A stretch of DNA of 35,864 nt from Saprospiraceae bacterium (GTDB lineage Bacteria > Bacteroidota > Bacteroidia > Chitinophagales > Saprospiraceae), in the NCBI GenBank assembly GCA_021604865.1, contig BQJU01000071.1, positions 1-35,864 of the forward strand. The letters are read 5' to 3'. Both the position numbers and the translations under genes were made by a program. Below, piece after piece: positions 16,064 to 24,541 of the stretch (positions within the stretch are counted from its first letter, which is position 1; every line of letters starts with the position of its first letter). The notes below the pieces were generated by a model, which saw only the letters and a list, made by a program, of their open reading frames with translations, made no database searches and had not been told where the DNA came from.

Positions 16064-16819
16064 CTAAGAAAATGCTAGACCACCATTGATGTCGAAATTA
16101 GCGCCATTTACAAACGAGCTATTGTCAGAAGCTAAATAGGTTACTAAGTCTGCCACTTCTTCAGCTCCACCTTCTCTTTTTAAAGGAGTTTTTTCTGAAA
16201 CCATTTTTCTAACTTCATCATTTGTGAAATCATCATGAAATTTCGTAGCAATTAACCCTGGACAAATTGCATTTACTCTAATGCCTTTAGGTCCAAGCTC
16301 CTTTGCCATTGCTCTGGTAAATGTAGTTACAGCTCCTTTAGAAGAAGCATACAAAGAGGATCCGCCACCACCACCGTCTCTTGCTGCTTGAGAAGAAAGG
16401 TTGATGATGGAAGTATTTTTACCCATTAAAGGCTCAAATGCTTGCATTACAAAAACGGTAGACTTAAAGTTGACGTTCATAACTAAGTCATAAAAAGACG
16501 CATCCAGTTCTTGTAATGATTTACGTGCAAAAAGGCCTCCTGCATTATTTACAAGAATATCAATTTTATCTCCGAATGCCTCTACCGCTTTTGCCTTTAA
16601 ATGTTTAATATCCGCTAATTTAGATACATCAGCTTGAACGGCAATAGCTTCACCGCCAAAAGCTTTTATCTCCTTAATTGTTTCATTAGCTCCAGCTTCT
16701 GAACTATGATAGTTCACAACTACTTTAGCTCCCTCTTTTGCTAAACCTACAGAAATTGCTCTGCCAATATCTCTTGCTCCCCCGGTTACTACGGCTACCT
16801 TTCCTTTTAGCATACTCAT
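16064..16819 (-). CDS. SDR oxidoreductase, candidate DEH reductase
   Basis: This 251-residue short-chain dehydrogenase has the cofactor motif TGGARDIG (12-19), NNAG (91-94) and catalytic Ser143, Tyr157 and Lys161 (YASSK). It ends in SSFVNGANFDINGG, typical of FabG-like classical SDRs. In alginate loci such enzymes reduce 4-deoxy-L-erythro-5-hexoseulose uronate (DEH) to KDG with NAD(P)H. NYHSS after the second strand fits the dinucleotide-binding region, but NADPH against NADH cannot be settled by eye. It lies 26 bp from the second SDR gene and 62 bp before kdgK. Which of the two SDRs is the DEH reductase is unclear. Confidence 0.85.
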   Translation of the reverse strand: MSMLKGKVAVVTGGARDIGRAISVGLAKEGAKVVVNYHSSEAGANETIKEIKAFGGEAIAVQADVSKLADIKHLKAKAVEAFGDKIDILVNNAGGLFARKSLQELDASFYDLVMNVNFKSTVFVMQAFEPLMGKNTSIINLSSQAARDGGGGGSSLYASSKGAVTTFTRAMAKELGPKGIRVNAICPGLIATKFHDDFTNDEVRKMVSEKTPLKREGGAEEVADLVTYLASDNSSFVNGANFDINGGLAFS

Positions 16820-16845
16820 TACGCTCTTTTTAATGGGTTTAATAA

Positions 16846-17604
16846 TTAGATTCCTAGTGCCTGACCACCACCCACCTGGATGGTTTCTGCGGTTATGAAG
16901 GCCGCATCACTACTTGCCAGAAAAGAAACAACACCAGCTACATCGTCTGGTTTGCCCAATCTTCCCAGCATAATACTATTAGCCCATGAAGCAAAAACTT
17001 CTGGCTTTGTAGATTTAATTTGCTGATGAAATGGCGTGTCAATTGTACCCGGAGATACTGCATTTACTCTAATACCATATTCGGCGAGATCTTTTGCTAA
17101 TGCTCTTGTAATGGTATGAACTCCAGCTTTTGATGTACCGTAAATTCCAGCTCCAGGTCCTCCTGCATTCCATGCCGCATTTGAAGTGTAGTTGATTATT
17201 GTAGGATGATCACCCTTTTTAAGGAAAGGGATTGCCGCTCTTGAAGTGAAAAACACAGAATCTAAGTTTAATGCCATTACAAATCTGTAAAAATCTGTAG
17301 TCATCTCTTCAAAACGAGATCTTCCACCTAATCCACCTGCATTATTTATAAGCACATCTATTCTGCCATACTTTTCGCCTATTTTGGCGATATTTTCGGT
17401 CACTAACTCTTCTTTTGTAACATCGAATCCGAAGTATTCTGCCTCAATTCCTGCTGCTACAAGTTCTTCAACTCTTTTAGCGCCTTCTTCATCATCTATG
17501 CCGTTTATTACTACAATAAAACCGTCTTCACCTAATCTTTTTGCTACTGCAAAGCCAATACCACCAGTTGCTCCGGTAACAATAGCTAGTTTCTTATTTG
17601 ACAT
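16846..17604 (-). CDS. SDR oxidoreductase, second candidate DEH reductase
   Basis: This 252-residue classical SDR has TGATGGIG (10-17), NNAG (87-90), Ser141, Tyr155 and Lys159 (YGTSK), and the C-terminal ITAETIQVGGGQ. It is only moderately similar to its neighbour, so the pair is not a recent duplication. Acidic residues after the second strand (NGIDDEE) hint at NADH rather than NADPH, whereas the neighbour has NYHSS there. The two may therefore use different cofactors or substrates. It follows the MFS gene by 60 bp in the same direction. DEH reduction to KDG is the expected role. Confidence 0.85.
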   Translation of the reverse strand: MSNKKLAIVTGATGGIGFAVAKRLGEDGFIVVINGIDDEEGAKRVEELVAAGIEAEYFGFDVTKEELVTENIAKIGEKYGRIDVLINNAGGLGGRSRFEEMTTDFYRFVMALNLDSVFFTSRAAIPFLKKGDHPTIINYTSNAAWNAGGPGAGIYGTSKAGVHTITRALAKDLAEYGIRVNAVSPGTIDTPFHQQIKSTKPEVFASWANSIMLGRLGKPDDVAGVVSFLASSDAAFITAETIQVGGGQALGI

Positions 17605-17664
17605 TATTTTTTGTTTTAAATTGTTTTTAATTTGCTTGAATATTTTAAAAATAGGTACGTCCTT

Positions 17665-18963
17665 CTATTTGGGTTGTAAGGGTTCGATTTTAGGACAAAG
17701 CACCCAAATACTGGTCACCGCAATCACTGCCAGGGCAGCACCAATCACAAAAGCCGGTGTATAATTCCCACCCGAAGTAAGCCAAGGAACCAGATACGTT
17801 AGCCCGGCCGCACCCAATTTGGCCGCCATTCCGGCAAATCCGGCTAATGTGCCAACTGTTTTACCGCCGAAAAGATCGCTCGGCAATGTCTGGACATTAC
17901 CGATAGCCGTTTGAAACCCGAATAGAATTACGGCCATCAGTAGCACGGCAGTCACCGGCTCTCCCGGGTTTGACATGGCAAATAGCGCCGGCAGCATGAT
18001 CACACCACCTAAGGTGATCACCAATTTTCGCGTCTTATCTACACTCCAGCCTGTCTTTATGCGGTTTTGGGCCAGCAGTCCACCAAACCAGGCTCCGAAC
18101 ATGGCGCCAACGTATGGCACCCAACCGTATATACCGATGGTTTTAACATCCATTTGATAGACTTCTGAAAGATAAATCGGTATCCAAAACACGAACAACC
18201 ACCAGATTGGATCAATTGCCGCGGAGGCAATGATCACGCCCCAACTTTGTTTGTGAGATAACAATTCGCTAGTGGTTGGATTATATCCCTCATCGAAGCT
18301 GCCGTCCTTATCCAAATCTTGATTCTTTTGGCCACTTAGAATGTATTGGCGTTCCTCTTCAGTAATCCATGGATGTGCTTTAGGCGGAGATTTTACCAGT
18401 ACCAGCCAAGGTATGAGCCACAGCAAACCAACAAGGCCAACTAAGATAAAAATCATCTGCCAGCTAAAATAAATAGACATAAGTGCGATCAAAGGGATGG
18501 AGATGATCCCCCCAATTGCGGCACCCGAGTTAAAAATGCCTTGCGCTAAGGCCCTTTCTTTGGTAGGAAACCATTCCGCATTGCCTTTCGTCGCTCCTGG
18601 CCAGTTTCCGGCCTCTGCTATTCCTAAAATGGCACGAAAAAACCCGAAACTAAGAATTCCTCGTGCAGTCGCATGAAGTGCGGTGGCAATAGACCAGACA
18701 CCAATAGACAAAGCAAAACCGATACGCGTTCCTATCCAGTCAAAAATCTTCCCGAAGATGGCCTGGCCAAAAGCATAAGAAAACACAAAAATGACCGAAA
18801 TAAGTGCATAAATTTCTTTGCGCTCAAAGTCCGTTTTATCCGGAAAGAGGTCAACTGAAATTTCAGGCCATAACACATTGAGCGATTGGCGATCAATGTA
18901 GTTGATAACTGTAGCAAAAGCAATCAGCGCAATAACCCACCATCTTAAACCTTTTATTTTCAT
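17665..18963 (-). CDS. MFS transporter of the anion:cation symporter family (hexuronate/DEH uptake)
   Basis: This 432-residue protein has about 12 transmembrane helices and the MFS signature layout. ALIAFATVINYIDRQSLNVLWP is the first helix with its Asp/Arg motif. The loop FDWIGTRIGF and the segment GIAEAGNWPGATKGNAEWFP with KERALAQGIFNSGAAIGG are diagnostic of the ACS family (ExuT, GudP, DgoT). Such carriers take hexuronates in with protons. In alginate loci they are thought to import unsaturated uronate monomers or DEH across the inner membrane. It lies at the head of a gene run with the two SDRs, kdgK and PL6, which matches that role. Confidence 0.9.
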   Translation of the reverse strand: MKIKGLRWWVIALIAFATVINYIDRQSLNVLWPEISVDLFPDKTDFERKEIYALISVIFVFSYAFGQAIFGKIFDWIGTRIGFALSIGVWSIATALHATARGILSFGFFRAILGIAEAGNWPGATKGNAEWFPTKERALAQGIFNSGAAIGGIISIPLIALMSIYFSWQMIFILVGLVGLLWLIPWLVLVKSPPKAHPWITEEERQYILSGQKNQDLDKDGSFDEGYNPTTSELLSHKQSWGVIIASAAIDPIWWLFVFWIPIYLSEVYQMDVKTIGIYGWVPYVGAMFGAWFGGLLAQNRIKTGWSVDKTRKLVITLGGVIMLPALFAMSNPGEPVTAVLLMAVILFGFQTAIGNVQTLPSDLFGGKTVGTLAGFAGMAAKLGAAGLTYLVPWLTSGGNYTPAFVIGAALAVIAVTSIWVLCPKIEPLQPK

Positions 18964-19198
18964 TATACTTTTTTTATTTCCGTCAGGTAATCCTACCCAA
19001 AGGAAGATTTTGATATTTTCTCAGAGCTTGTTTGGAGGTGATTCTATAGTGAGAATCCGTGCTTTATGGTTCTGGCTAACGGTTTTCTAGGGAGTTTAGC
19101 GGGCTAAATGACCGCTAAAAGCGAATGCCATGGTTCATAAAACGCTGATTTACAAAAGGAAGATTACTCCAAACATGCTCTAAAATGGCAAGATGGTA
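18964..19198. promoter_or_regulatory. kdgF-MFS intergenic region with two inverted repeats
   Basis: Two inverted repeats stand out: GATTCT at 19040-19045 with AGAATC at 19052-19057, and TTTAGCGG at 19095-19102 with CCGCTAAA at 19112-19119. Neither is followed by a T-run on the minus strand, so they look more like protein-binding or RNA-structure elements than terminators. They lie about 80-155 bp upstream of the MFS start, where a promoter for the MFS-SDR-kdgK-PL6 run would be expected. Confidence 0.4.
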
Positions 19199-19549
19199 CT
19201 ACTCCAGAAAATCCTCTCTGGCAGGACTAAATACGTCAATTAAGACGCCCGGTTTGGTGCAGGTACAGCCGTGCATGACATTTGGCGGTATGTAATAAGA
19301 ATCACCCGTCTTGATCGTTTTGACTACATCGCCAATTGTCATTTCAAACTCACCACTGGCAACATAGGTCACTTGCGAATGATGGTGTTGATGTATTTGC
19401 CCAACGCCACCTGTTTCAAATTTTGCTTTCACCAGCATAATCTTATCATCTGTTCCGTGAATTTGACGTTGAATTTTTGGGTCCACTTGTTCCCATTTTT
19501 CTTCTGCGTCAAAGAAGAATTCTTTACTTGCTTTAATTGTTTTTGACAT
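19199..19549 (-). CDS. kdgF: KdgF, cupin that linearises unsaturated uronates
   Basis: This 116-residue single-domain cupin matches KdgF in length. The metal-binding first motif is IHQHHHSQVTYVASGEFE (His53, His55 and Gln59 as ligands) and the second is PPNVMHGC (His93). KdgF catalyses ring opening of 4,5-unsaturated monouronates from alginate or pectin to DEH, the step between PL17 and the DEH reductase. MSKTIKASKEFF with an ATG at 19549 is a clean start, about 55 bp downstream of a TAnnTTTG box. The spacing to both neighbours (over 230 bp each) suggests its own transcription unit or read-through. Confidence 0.88.
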   Translation of the reverse strand: MSKTIKASKEFFFDAEEKWEQVDPKIQRQIHGTDDKIMLVKAKFETGGVGQIHQHHHSQVTYVASGEFEMTIGDVVKTIKTGDSYYIPPNVMHGCTCTKPGVLIDVFSPAREDFLE

Positions 19550-19603
19550 ATTGTTTCTTTTTAATAGATGGTTCTTCGAAAAATTCCGTGTTTACAAGTC
19601 AAT

Positions 19604-19611
19604 CAAAAATA
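19604..19611 (-). promoter_or_regulatory. Bacteroidota -7 box upstream of kdgF
   Basis: Read on the minus strand, 19611-19604 is TATTTTTG, a full match to TAnnTTTG. It lies 54 bp before the kdgF ATG, giving a short leader. The -33 position 17 bp upstream has CTG instead of TTG, so the promoter is plausible but imperfect. Confidence 0.4.
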
Positions 19612-19707
19612 AAGATCAACACTCCTTTCAGCCGTTTATTATTTTCATTTTGGTCGATCACGAAATTTGTCAAAGAAGGTAAAATGTTCATCAACGTTCA
19701 TTCCTTC

Positions 19708-19774
19708 GGGCGACATAGCTTACGCTTGCGCCGTAGCTTCGTGAAGGCAGCATAGGAGCATAGCGATGTTGCCC
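19708..19774. repeat. GC-rich palindromic element between PL17 and kdgF
   Basis: The ends GGGCGACATAGC (19708-19719) and GCGATGTTGCCC (19763-19774) are inverted copies at 10 of 12 positions. The inside contains CGCTTGCGCCGTAGCTT (19723-19739), shared with one change with the element at 142-271. It starts 12 bp beyond the PL17 stop codon and could form a long hairpin at the mRNA 3' end. It appears to be a dispersed, REP-like element. Confidence 0.6.
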
Positions 19775-19785
19775 ACACCACATCA

Positions 19786-22044
19786 TCACCTCTCACTCCT
19801 CAACCTAAAGGGGCCTTGCCATTCATAGGTCTTCTCCTTAATCTCAATGGTATGAGTGGCCTCCTTTGAGGCATCTTTGTTTGCTAAAAACAAGGTCCAT
19901 ACTTTACCTGCTTTATTGTTAAATTGGATCACCGTATATGCTGCATCGTCGTGCAATACGCTCACTTTTTCAATGCTGGTAAAAGGATGTTCTGCTATTT
20001 CCGCCACCGGATTGTAAGCTCCATGAGGCTCGATAATGGACACAAAAATGGCATTTCTTCTATCCTTTTTTCTGATGATGAAAGCAGGATCGTGCCGCAA
20101 ATTAAAGTCGGGATCATTAGCTCCCAGCCGGGCAAAAATCAATTCATCTTCAGGATCCACGGCACTCATCATCGAATAAAACTTGCCATTAGAAAACCAA
20201 TTGATATAGGCATTGCCGTTTTCCGTTTTTCCTACCGCCTCTTTCCATAAATGTTGATAACCGTGGCCATCACCGAGGGTATTCAGTGTGGTCAATTCAG
20301 AATCGTAAGCAAAATTGGTGCGTAATAAATGGCCTTGAAACCAAACCGGTAAATCATATTGACTATTCGCAGCGGAAGTTGCTCTGAAAACATCTATCAA
20401 AATGGGGTGGCGAAAATGATCCTCCTTCACCAATACCATTGTTCGATGTAATTCACCATCGGGATAAGCATTTTTTGATTTGGCGCTTACCACCTGAACA
20501 GGGCCCGATCCATGAAAATAATACAGGTCCGGATGGTGTTTTTCACCAATTCTGATGTCGCCGTCATAATGAGATGTTTCATTGATCACCAGTGTATTGT
20601 GCGCAATGCTCTGTTTGGCCCAGGTATTGTTTTCCTTTAAATAACGCCCACCTCCTTTTTGGTCAATATTAACCCAACGGGCCGCCCCGTAATCTTGCAT
20701 AATTTCGCCCGTTTCATCGTATAGGGAATAGGATAATTTATCAAAATGTCCATGCCCCATGCCCTGAGCAGAATATTTCATCACCAGGCATAATTCATTG
20801 CCGGGAGCGGTACTGTTTCTTAGAATACCTATCCCTCCTTCGTCCCCGTTGGGGCCATCGGTATAAGCGATAGATTTTTGTCGCATCGGTTGGGCCAAAC
20901 CTTTGGCTAAATCTCGGGCAACCATAAACCCCGCTTCATCTAAAATAACCGTTCCCTGTTTTTCAGCAACAGATAATAACATTGGATCTTCGCCATAATG
21001 TTGATAGGCTAAATCAACGGCCATGATCACCTCTCTGGCATTCCAGGACATGCCTTTTTGGGCATCATTAATTGGGAAAAATAGGCCGTTTTTATCTGTT
21101 TGATATAATAAAGCATAAACCGCCTTTTTTAAAATGGAATCCCGATAAGTTAAGATGTCTAATTCTGGTCGGTTATTCGCCAAAGATTTGGCAAACTGCA
21201 AAAACGGGAAAATGGCATAGCGCAAATAATATGGGCCTTCAGTAAAGTAACCATCCGGCGAAAAAGAATCATCCAATTGAGCTAAAAAGCCGGCTTTTTT
21301 CTGTCCATCTGGTCGGATTAATCCGCCGTCGTTGTCTCTTTCATTTTTCTTGTTGACATCTACTTTCAAGCCATATAAAGCTCTTTCCACCAATTCTTTA
21401 TCATTCATCACCAAGCCTATCATGCCTACTGCGGCATTGCCCCAAGTGCTATGATTATGAATGCGATTAAAGAATTGTGGATTACCTGTCGACAAAAAAT
21501 CAGCATACGGACGAAAAAGGTCTTTTTCCAAATGCTTTCGTTCATTTTCGGTCAAAAAATTATAGATGCAATCGTAGGCCTGGCTAGTATAGACCAGCCA
21601 ATTAGCGTCATTTAAACATTGCCAAAAAATCTTGCCGGTAGAATAGGAACGGTCGGTTGGATGTATGGGTAGTTTGGGGTACATTTTCGCATATTCCAAT
21701 AACATGTCTCGAATGTAAACCGCATATTTCTCTTGATCGGTTATTTGATACAAAACGCCCGCTTTTTGCATCATAAACCAATTTTTTTTATGGCGTTCGT
21801 GGGTATAACCACCCGACATATCCTTGGGGATAGGTACTTCTATAGCTGTGGCCATTTCCGCATCTACCTCGGCTATGGTCTCGGCTAATACTTTATCGAA
21901 TAAAGGGGCTTTTCCTAAAGATGCCTTAATGGCTTCTACTCCTTTTTCGGTCAAGATCAGGTTCGGGTGATTTTGGGCTAAAACGGTGTTGAGCCCCAAT
22001 ATCAGACCAAAAAAAATGAATGCTATTTTAAATTTATCTTTCAA
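19786..22044 (-). CDS. PL17 oligoalginate lyase (exolytic)
   Basis: This 752-residue secreted enzyme has signal MKDKFKIAFIFFGLILGLNTVLAQ. It has the alginate lyase alpha-barrel followed by the heparinase II/III beta-sandwich, as in Alg17C of Saccharophagus. RIHNHSTWGNAA gives Asn197 and His198 (Asn201 and His202 in Alg17C), and SPDGYFTEGPYYLRY (262-276) contains the catalytic Tyr. The sandwich-domain motif is GMGHGHFDKLSYSLYD. The product is unsaturated monouronate released from oligoalginate ends, feeding KdgF. It lies 18 bp downstream of the second PL6 gene in the same direction, so the two are very probably co-transcribed. No lipobox is seen, so the enzyme should be periplasmic. Confidence 0.93.
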   Translation of the reverse strand: MKDKFKIAFIFFGLILGLNTVLAQNHPNLILTEKGVEAIKASLGKAPLFDKVLAETIAEVDAEMATAIEVPIPKDMSGGYTHERHKKNWFMMQKAGVLYQITDQEKYAVYIRDMLLEYAKMYPKLPIHPTDRSYSTGKIFWQCLNDANWLVYTSQAYDCIYNFLTENERKHLEKDLFRPYADFLSTGNPQFFNRIHNHSTWGNAAVGMIGLVMNDKELVERALYGLKVDVNKKNERDNDGGLIRPDGQKKAGFLAQLDDSFSPDGYFTEGPYYLRYAIFPFLQFAKSLANNRPELDILTYRDSILKKAVYALLYQTDKNGLFFPINDAQKGMSWNAREVIMAVDLAYQHYGEDPMLLSVAEKQGTVILDEAGFMVARDLAKGLAQPMRQKSIAYTDGPNGDEGGIGILRNSTAPGNELCLVMKYSAQGMGHGHFDKLSYSLYDETGEIMQDYGAARWVNIDQKGGGRYLKENNTWAKQSIAHNTLVINETSHYDGDIRIGEKHHPDLYYFHGSGPVQVVSAKSKNAYPDGELHRTMVLVKEDHFRHPILIDVFRATSAANSQYDLPVWFQGHLLRTNFAYDSELTTLNTLGDGHGYQHLWKEAVGKTENGNAYINWFSNGKFYSMMSAVDPEDELIFARLGANDPDFNLRHDPAFIIRKKDRRNAIFVSIIEPHGAYNPVAEIAEHPFTSIEKVSVLHDDAAYTVIQFNNKAGKVWTLFLANKDASKEATHTIEIKEKTYEWQGPFRLRSER

Positions 22045-22062
22045 TTTTGGTCGGTTTTGAAA

Positions 22063-24327
22063 TCATTTATAAGTTAAGTTCTCAGTAAAATAGGGCTCGT
22101 CATTTGCCTGAATTTCAGGCGTATTTTTAAAAGCACAATTGACTATTCTCGTAATCGGTTCACCAACAACCATGTGTAGTTTAATGGGTTCACAATCGGT
22201 GAATTTATTGTTCTGAATCTGAGCTATTTGTACGCCATGCAGCACAATAGATGCCCCTGTCTTATTCCGTTGATCCTGCCCTGTTTTATCGAAGGTGCAT
22301 TGGTCGATTTTTAGCATCGGACCAAAGGTGCTTTCATCTCTTCCGCCTCGATGTAAGTTCAAAACGGCAAAACCGATTTCTTTAAATTGACAATTTTCAA
22401 TGATTACATTTTCGGCATTGTAAATACCAATGTCGTCCGTTTCCTTATCTAAAGCGAGGACGGAACCCGATACATTAGTAAAGGTAGAATTGCGCAAGAC
22501 AATTGAATCCGCAAAAGTGTTTTTATACACCTGGACCACTTCAAAAGAATGATTCACATCCAAGTCCTGAAAGTCACAGTTGTTGATAAATAGTTTGTAA
22601 TTATTGATCATGGAATAGCGGCTGGTTCGGATGACCGCATTCAGGGGTTTGTCTCTGGATTCCTCCCCTGAAATAATCAGTCCATCCAAACTTAAAGCAC
22701 CTCCGTTTTCGATGTTAAACAGACTTGTTTTTTGAAATTTCAGGACCGGTTTTTGTGCTAGTGACGGAGCAGCCACAAAACTGATCGGATGATAAATATC
22801 AATCGATTTGGACATTAAATATTCCCCTGATTCCGTTAATTCAATGATGTCTCCGCTGCTTGATTTTTCTAAAGCATCGACCAGCGTATTTTCTCCTGCT
22901 TTTACTTTGATGACTTTTCCGGTATTAAAAAATTGCTCTTGTTCCACTCTTGGATACCAGCTTACGCCTGTATTTTCGGGAGTGGCCATTTCTCCCTTTG
23001 GTTGCATGCCTGCTGTGAGGCTTTCTGTGGGCATCATCAAACCATTTCCATTTCTTTTAAACTCAATTTCCTTAGTCTTAAAACCTTTTTTTTGAAAAGG
23101 CTTCATCTTGGGACTTAATACATTGTCCTTAAAAGAAATTCCACTAATATCATCGTAAATGGTAAATAGATCTTCCTTGTTTGTATTGTAAAAAAGGTTG
23201 TTTGCAAGTACCGTATTTTTGGGCGTAGCACTTCTCTCTTCGTCACTTCCAGCACATATTTGAATGTGTTCACAATTGATATAGGTGTTATTACTTGCCT
23301 CCGAATCAATCACTTGAAAATATCTATTGGGAGGTGAATTGGGTACACCATTCATAATAACCAATGCTCCTCTAAACCGATACCCCGTTAGGCCTTCGTG
23401 ATAATTATTTCTGACGGTCTGGGTTTCATTGATGATTCGGACGCCTCCGGTATTGGGTTTACCATTTCCAAAAAAATAATTATTTTCTACCAAAGTTTCA
23501 TTGCCATGACGCATGGTCAATGTACCCTGACATTCAAAAAAGGTATTCCCTCGAAATGTATTTTGACAAGATTTGTTAGAGATTATTTCGTGTTCGCCAT
23601 TGCAGCGATCGAAATAGTTATTTTCGACTAACGTATTGGAATTGGTCAAAGAATAATGGCTGGTGCCGATCCGTAAGGTTTCGCCGCCGTTGGAGCCTAA
23701 AATGGGGTGGTGGCCAAAATAGTTATGGTCTATTCGGTGGTTATTTTCACGGCTTTCCTCGGTATTTAACCGGACGGCCATGGTTACTCCCTGGTTTCTT
23801 TTACCCACCAAATAATTGTGATCTATTCGATTATTTTTACCATAAATACCGATCCAATAATCGGATTCAAAACGTTCGAGTGGATTATAATTATCAATTA
23901 CACATTCTGTAATGCGACAATTATTGCAGAGATCCTCTTTGCTTGTCCTTAGGGAAATAACTTCGCTCGTGGGAGTATAGCCATCTTTAAAAACCAGGCC
24001 TTCTACGATCAAATGCTCTCCGGATATTCTAATATTGGATTGTCCTACAAAGGTGACTTTTCCTTTGGTTTCCACGGTTAAGGTAATCGGCTTTTCTTTA
24101 GTTCCTTTTGCTTTGAACACCAGTTCCGTGTCTTTCCATACCCCATTCGCTAAAGTAATTTTATCTCCTGGTTGCGCATCTTTTACCGCTTGATTAAAGG
24201 CCGCTAGATCTTTTACCACATTTATGGTTGCTGTACTTTGGCAAATGATGAGCAGCAGCATTAGTAATAAAAGACGATAATTCGGCAAGTATTTTTTATT
24301 TAAATAATTTAAAGGTGGTGTTTTCAT
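22063..24327 (-). CDS. PL6 alginate lyase, two-domain beta-helix (second copy)
   Basis: This 754-residue PL6 enzyme has an N-terminal hydrophobic signal (RLLLLMLLLIICQSTA); the residue before Cys29 is Ile, so a signal peptidase I site is likelier than lipidation. The first beta-helix begins INVVKDLAAFNQAVKDAQPG and contains NGEHEIISNKS (Lys252) and TMRHGN (Arg273), again 21 residues apart. The second beta-helix domain covers about 480-754 and ends IQNNKFTDC...FKNTPEI. The architecture equals that of the PL6 at 12626, but divergence is large, so the paralogues probably split alginate differently (block preference or endo against exo). It follows a terminator, so transcription may start in 24328-24470. 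Confidence 0.92.
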   Translation of the reverse strand: MKTPPLNYLNKKYLPNYRLLLLMLLLIICQSTATINVVKDLAAFNQAVKDAQPGDKITLANGVWKDTELVFKAKGTKEKPITLTVETKGKVTFVGQSNIRISGEHLIVEGLVFKDGYTPTSEVISLRTSKEDLCNNCRITECVIDNYNPLERFESDYWIGIYGKNNRIDHNYLVGKRNQGVTMAVRLNTEESRENNHRIDHNYFGHHPILGSNGGETLRIGTSHYSLTNSNTLVENNYFDRCNGEHEIISNKSCQNTFRGNTFFECQGTLTMRHGNETLVENNYFFGNGKPNTGGVRIINETQTVRNNYHEGLTGYRFRGALVIMNGVPNSPPNRYFQVIDSEASNNTYINCEHIQICAGSDEERSATPKNTVLANNLFYNTNKEDLFTIYDDISGISFKDNVLSPKMKPFQKKGFKTKEIEFKRNGNGLMMPTESLTAGMQPKGEMATPENTGVSWYPRVEQEQFFNTGKVIKVKAGENTLVDALEKSSSGDIIELTESGEYLMSKSIDIYHPISFVAAPSLAQKPVLKFQKTSLFNIENGGALSLDGLIISGEESRDKPLNAVIRTSRYSMINNYKLFINNCDFQDLDVNHSFEVVQVYKNTFADSIVLRNSTFTNVSGSVLALDKETDDIGIYNAENVIIENCQFKEIGFAVLNLHRGGRDESTFGPMLKIDQCTFDKTGQDQRNKTGASIVLHGVQIAQIQNNKFTDCEPIKLHMVVGEPITRIVNCAFKNTPEIQANDEPYFTENLTYK

Positions 24328-24470
24328 ACACTATTATTTATGATGGCCACAATGCCATTATAGGGGGTGACACGAGCAAAAGCAAAGCACTTTCCATTCC
24401 AATATTTAGTAATATTCCTGCTTTAGTGCATGTTTGGAGTAATTTTTTAAATGTGGGTTGTTGGTTTTCT

Positions 24471-24513
24471 AAAAATAGTAGGACTGCCTTTTTTAAATCA
24501 GGCAGCACCTACT
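24471..24513 (-). terminator. Rho-independent terminator after the PKD lipoprotein gene
   Basis: On the minus strand, 29 bp after the stop codon, AGTAGG and CTGCCT pair with AGGCAG and CCTACT (plus-strand arms 24477-24482 with 24508-24513, and 24484-24489 with 24500-24505), giving a 12-bp stem with a small bulge. It is followed by ATTTTTAG, five T residues from the plus-strand A-run 24471-24475. It would end or attenuate transcription from the SusCD promoter before the PL6-PL17 pair. Confidence 0.75.
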
Positions 24514-24541
24514 GGTCAAACTAGTTCATTTATGAAACTTT

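Noticed and set aside
19095-19119. Terminator after kdgF
   Set aside because: The 8-bp stem is perfect, but no T-run follows on the minus strand. It is kept only as an inverted repeat.
24315-24524. 69-codon plus-strand frame in the PL6-PKD gap
   Set aside because: It is antisense to the PL6 start and runs through the minus-strand terminator; no motif.
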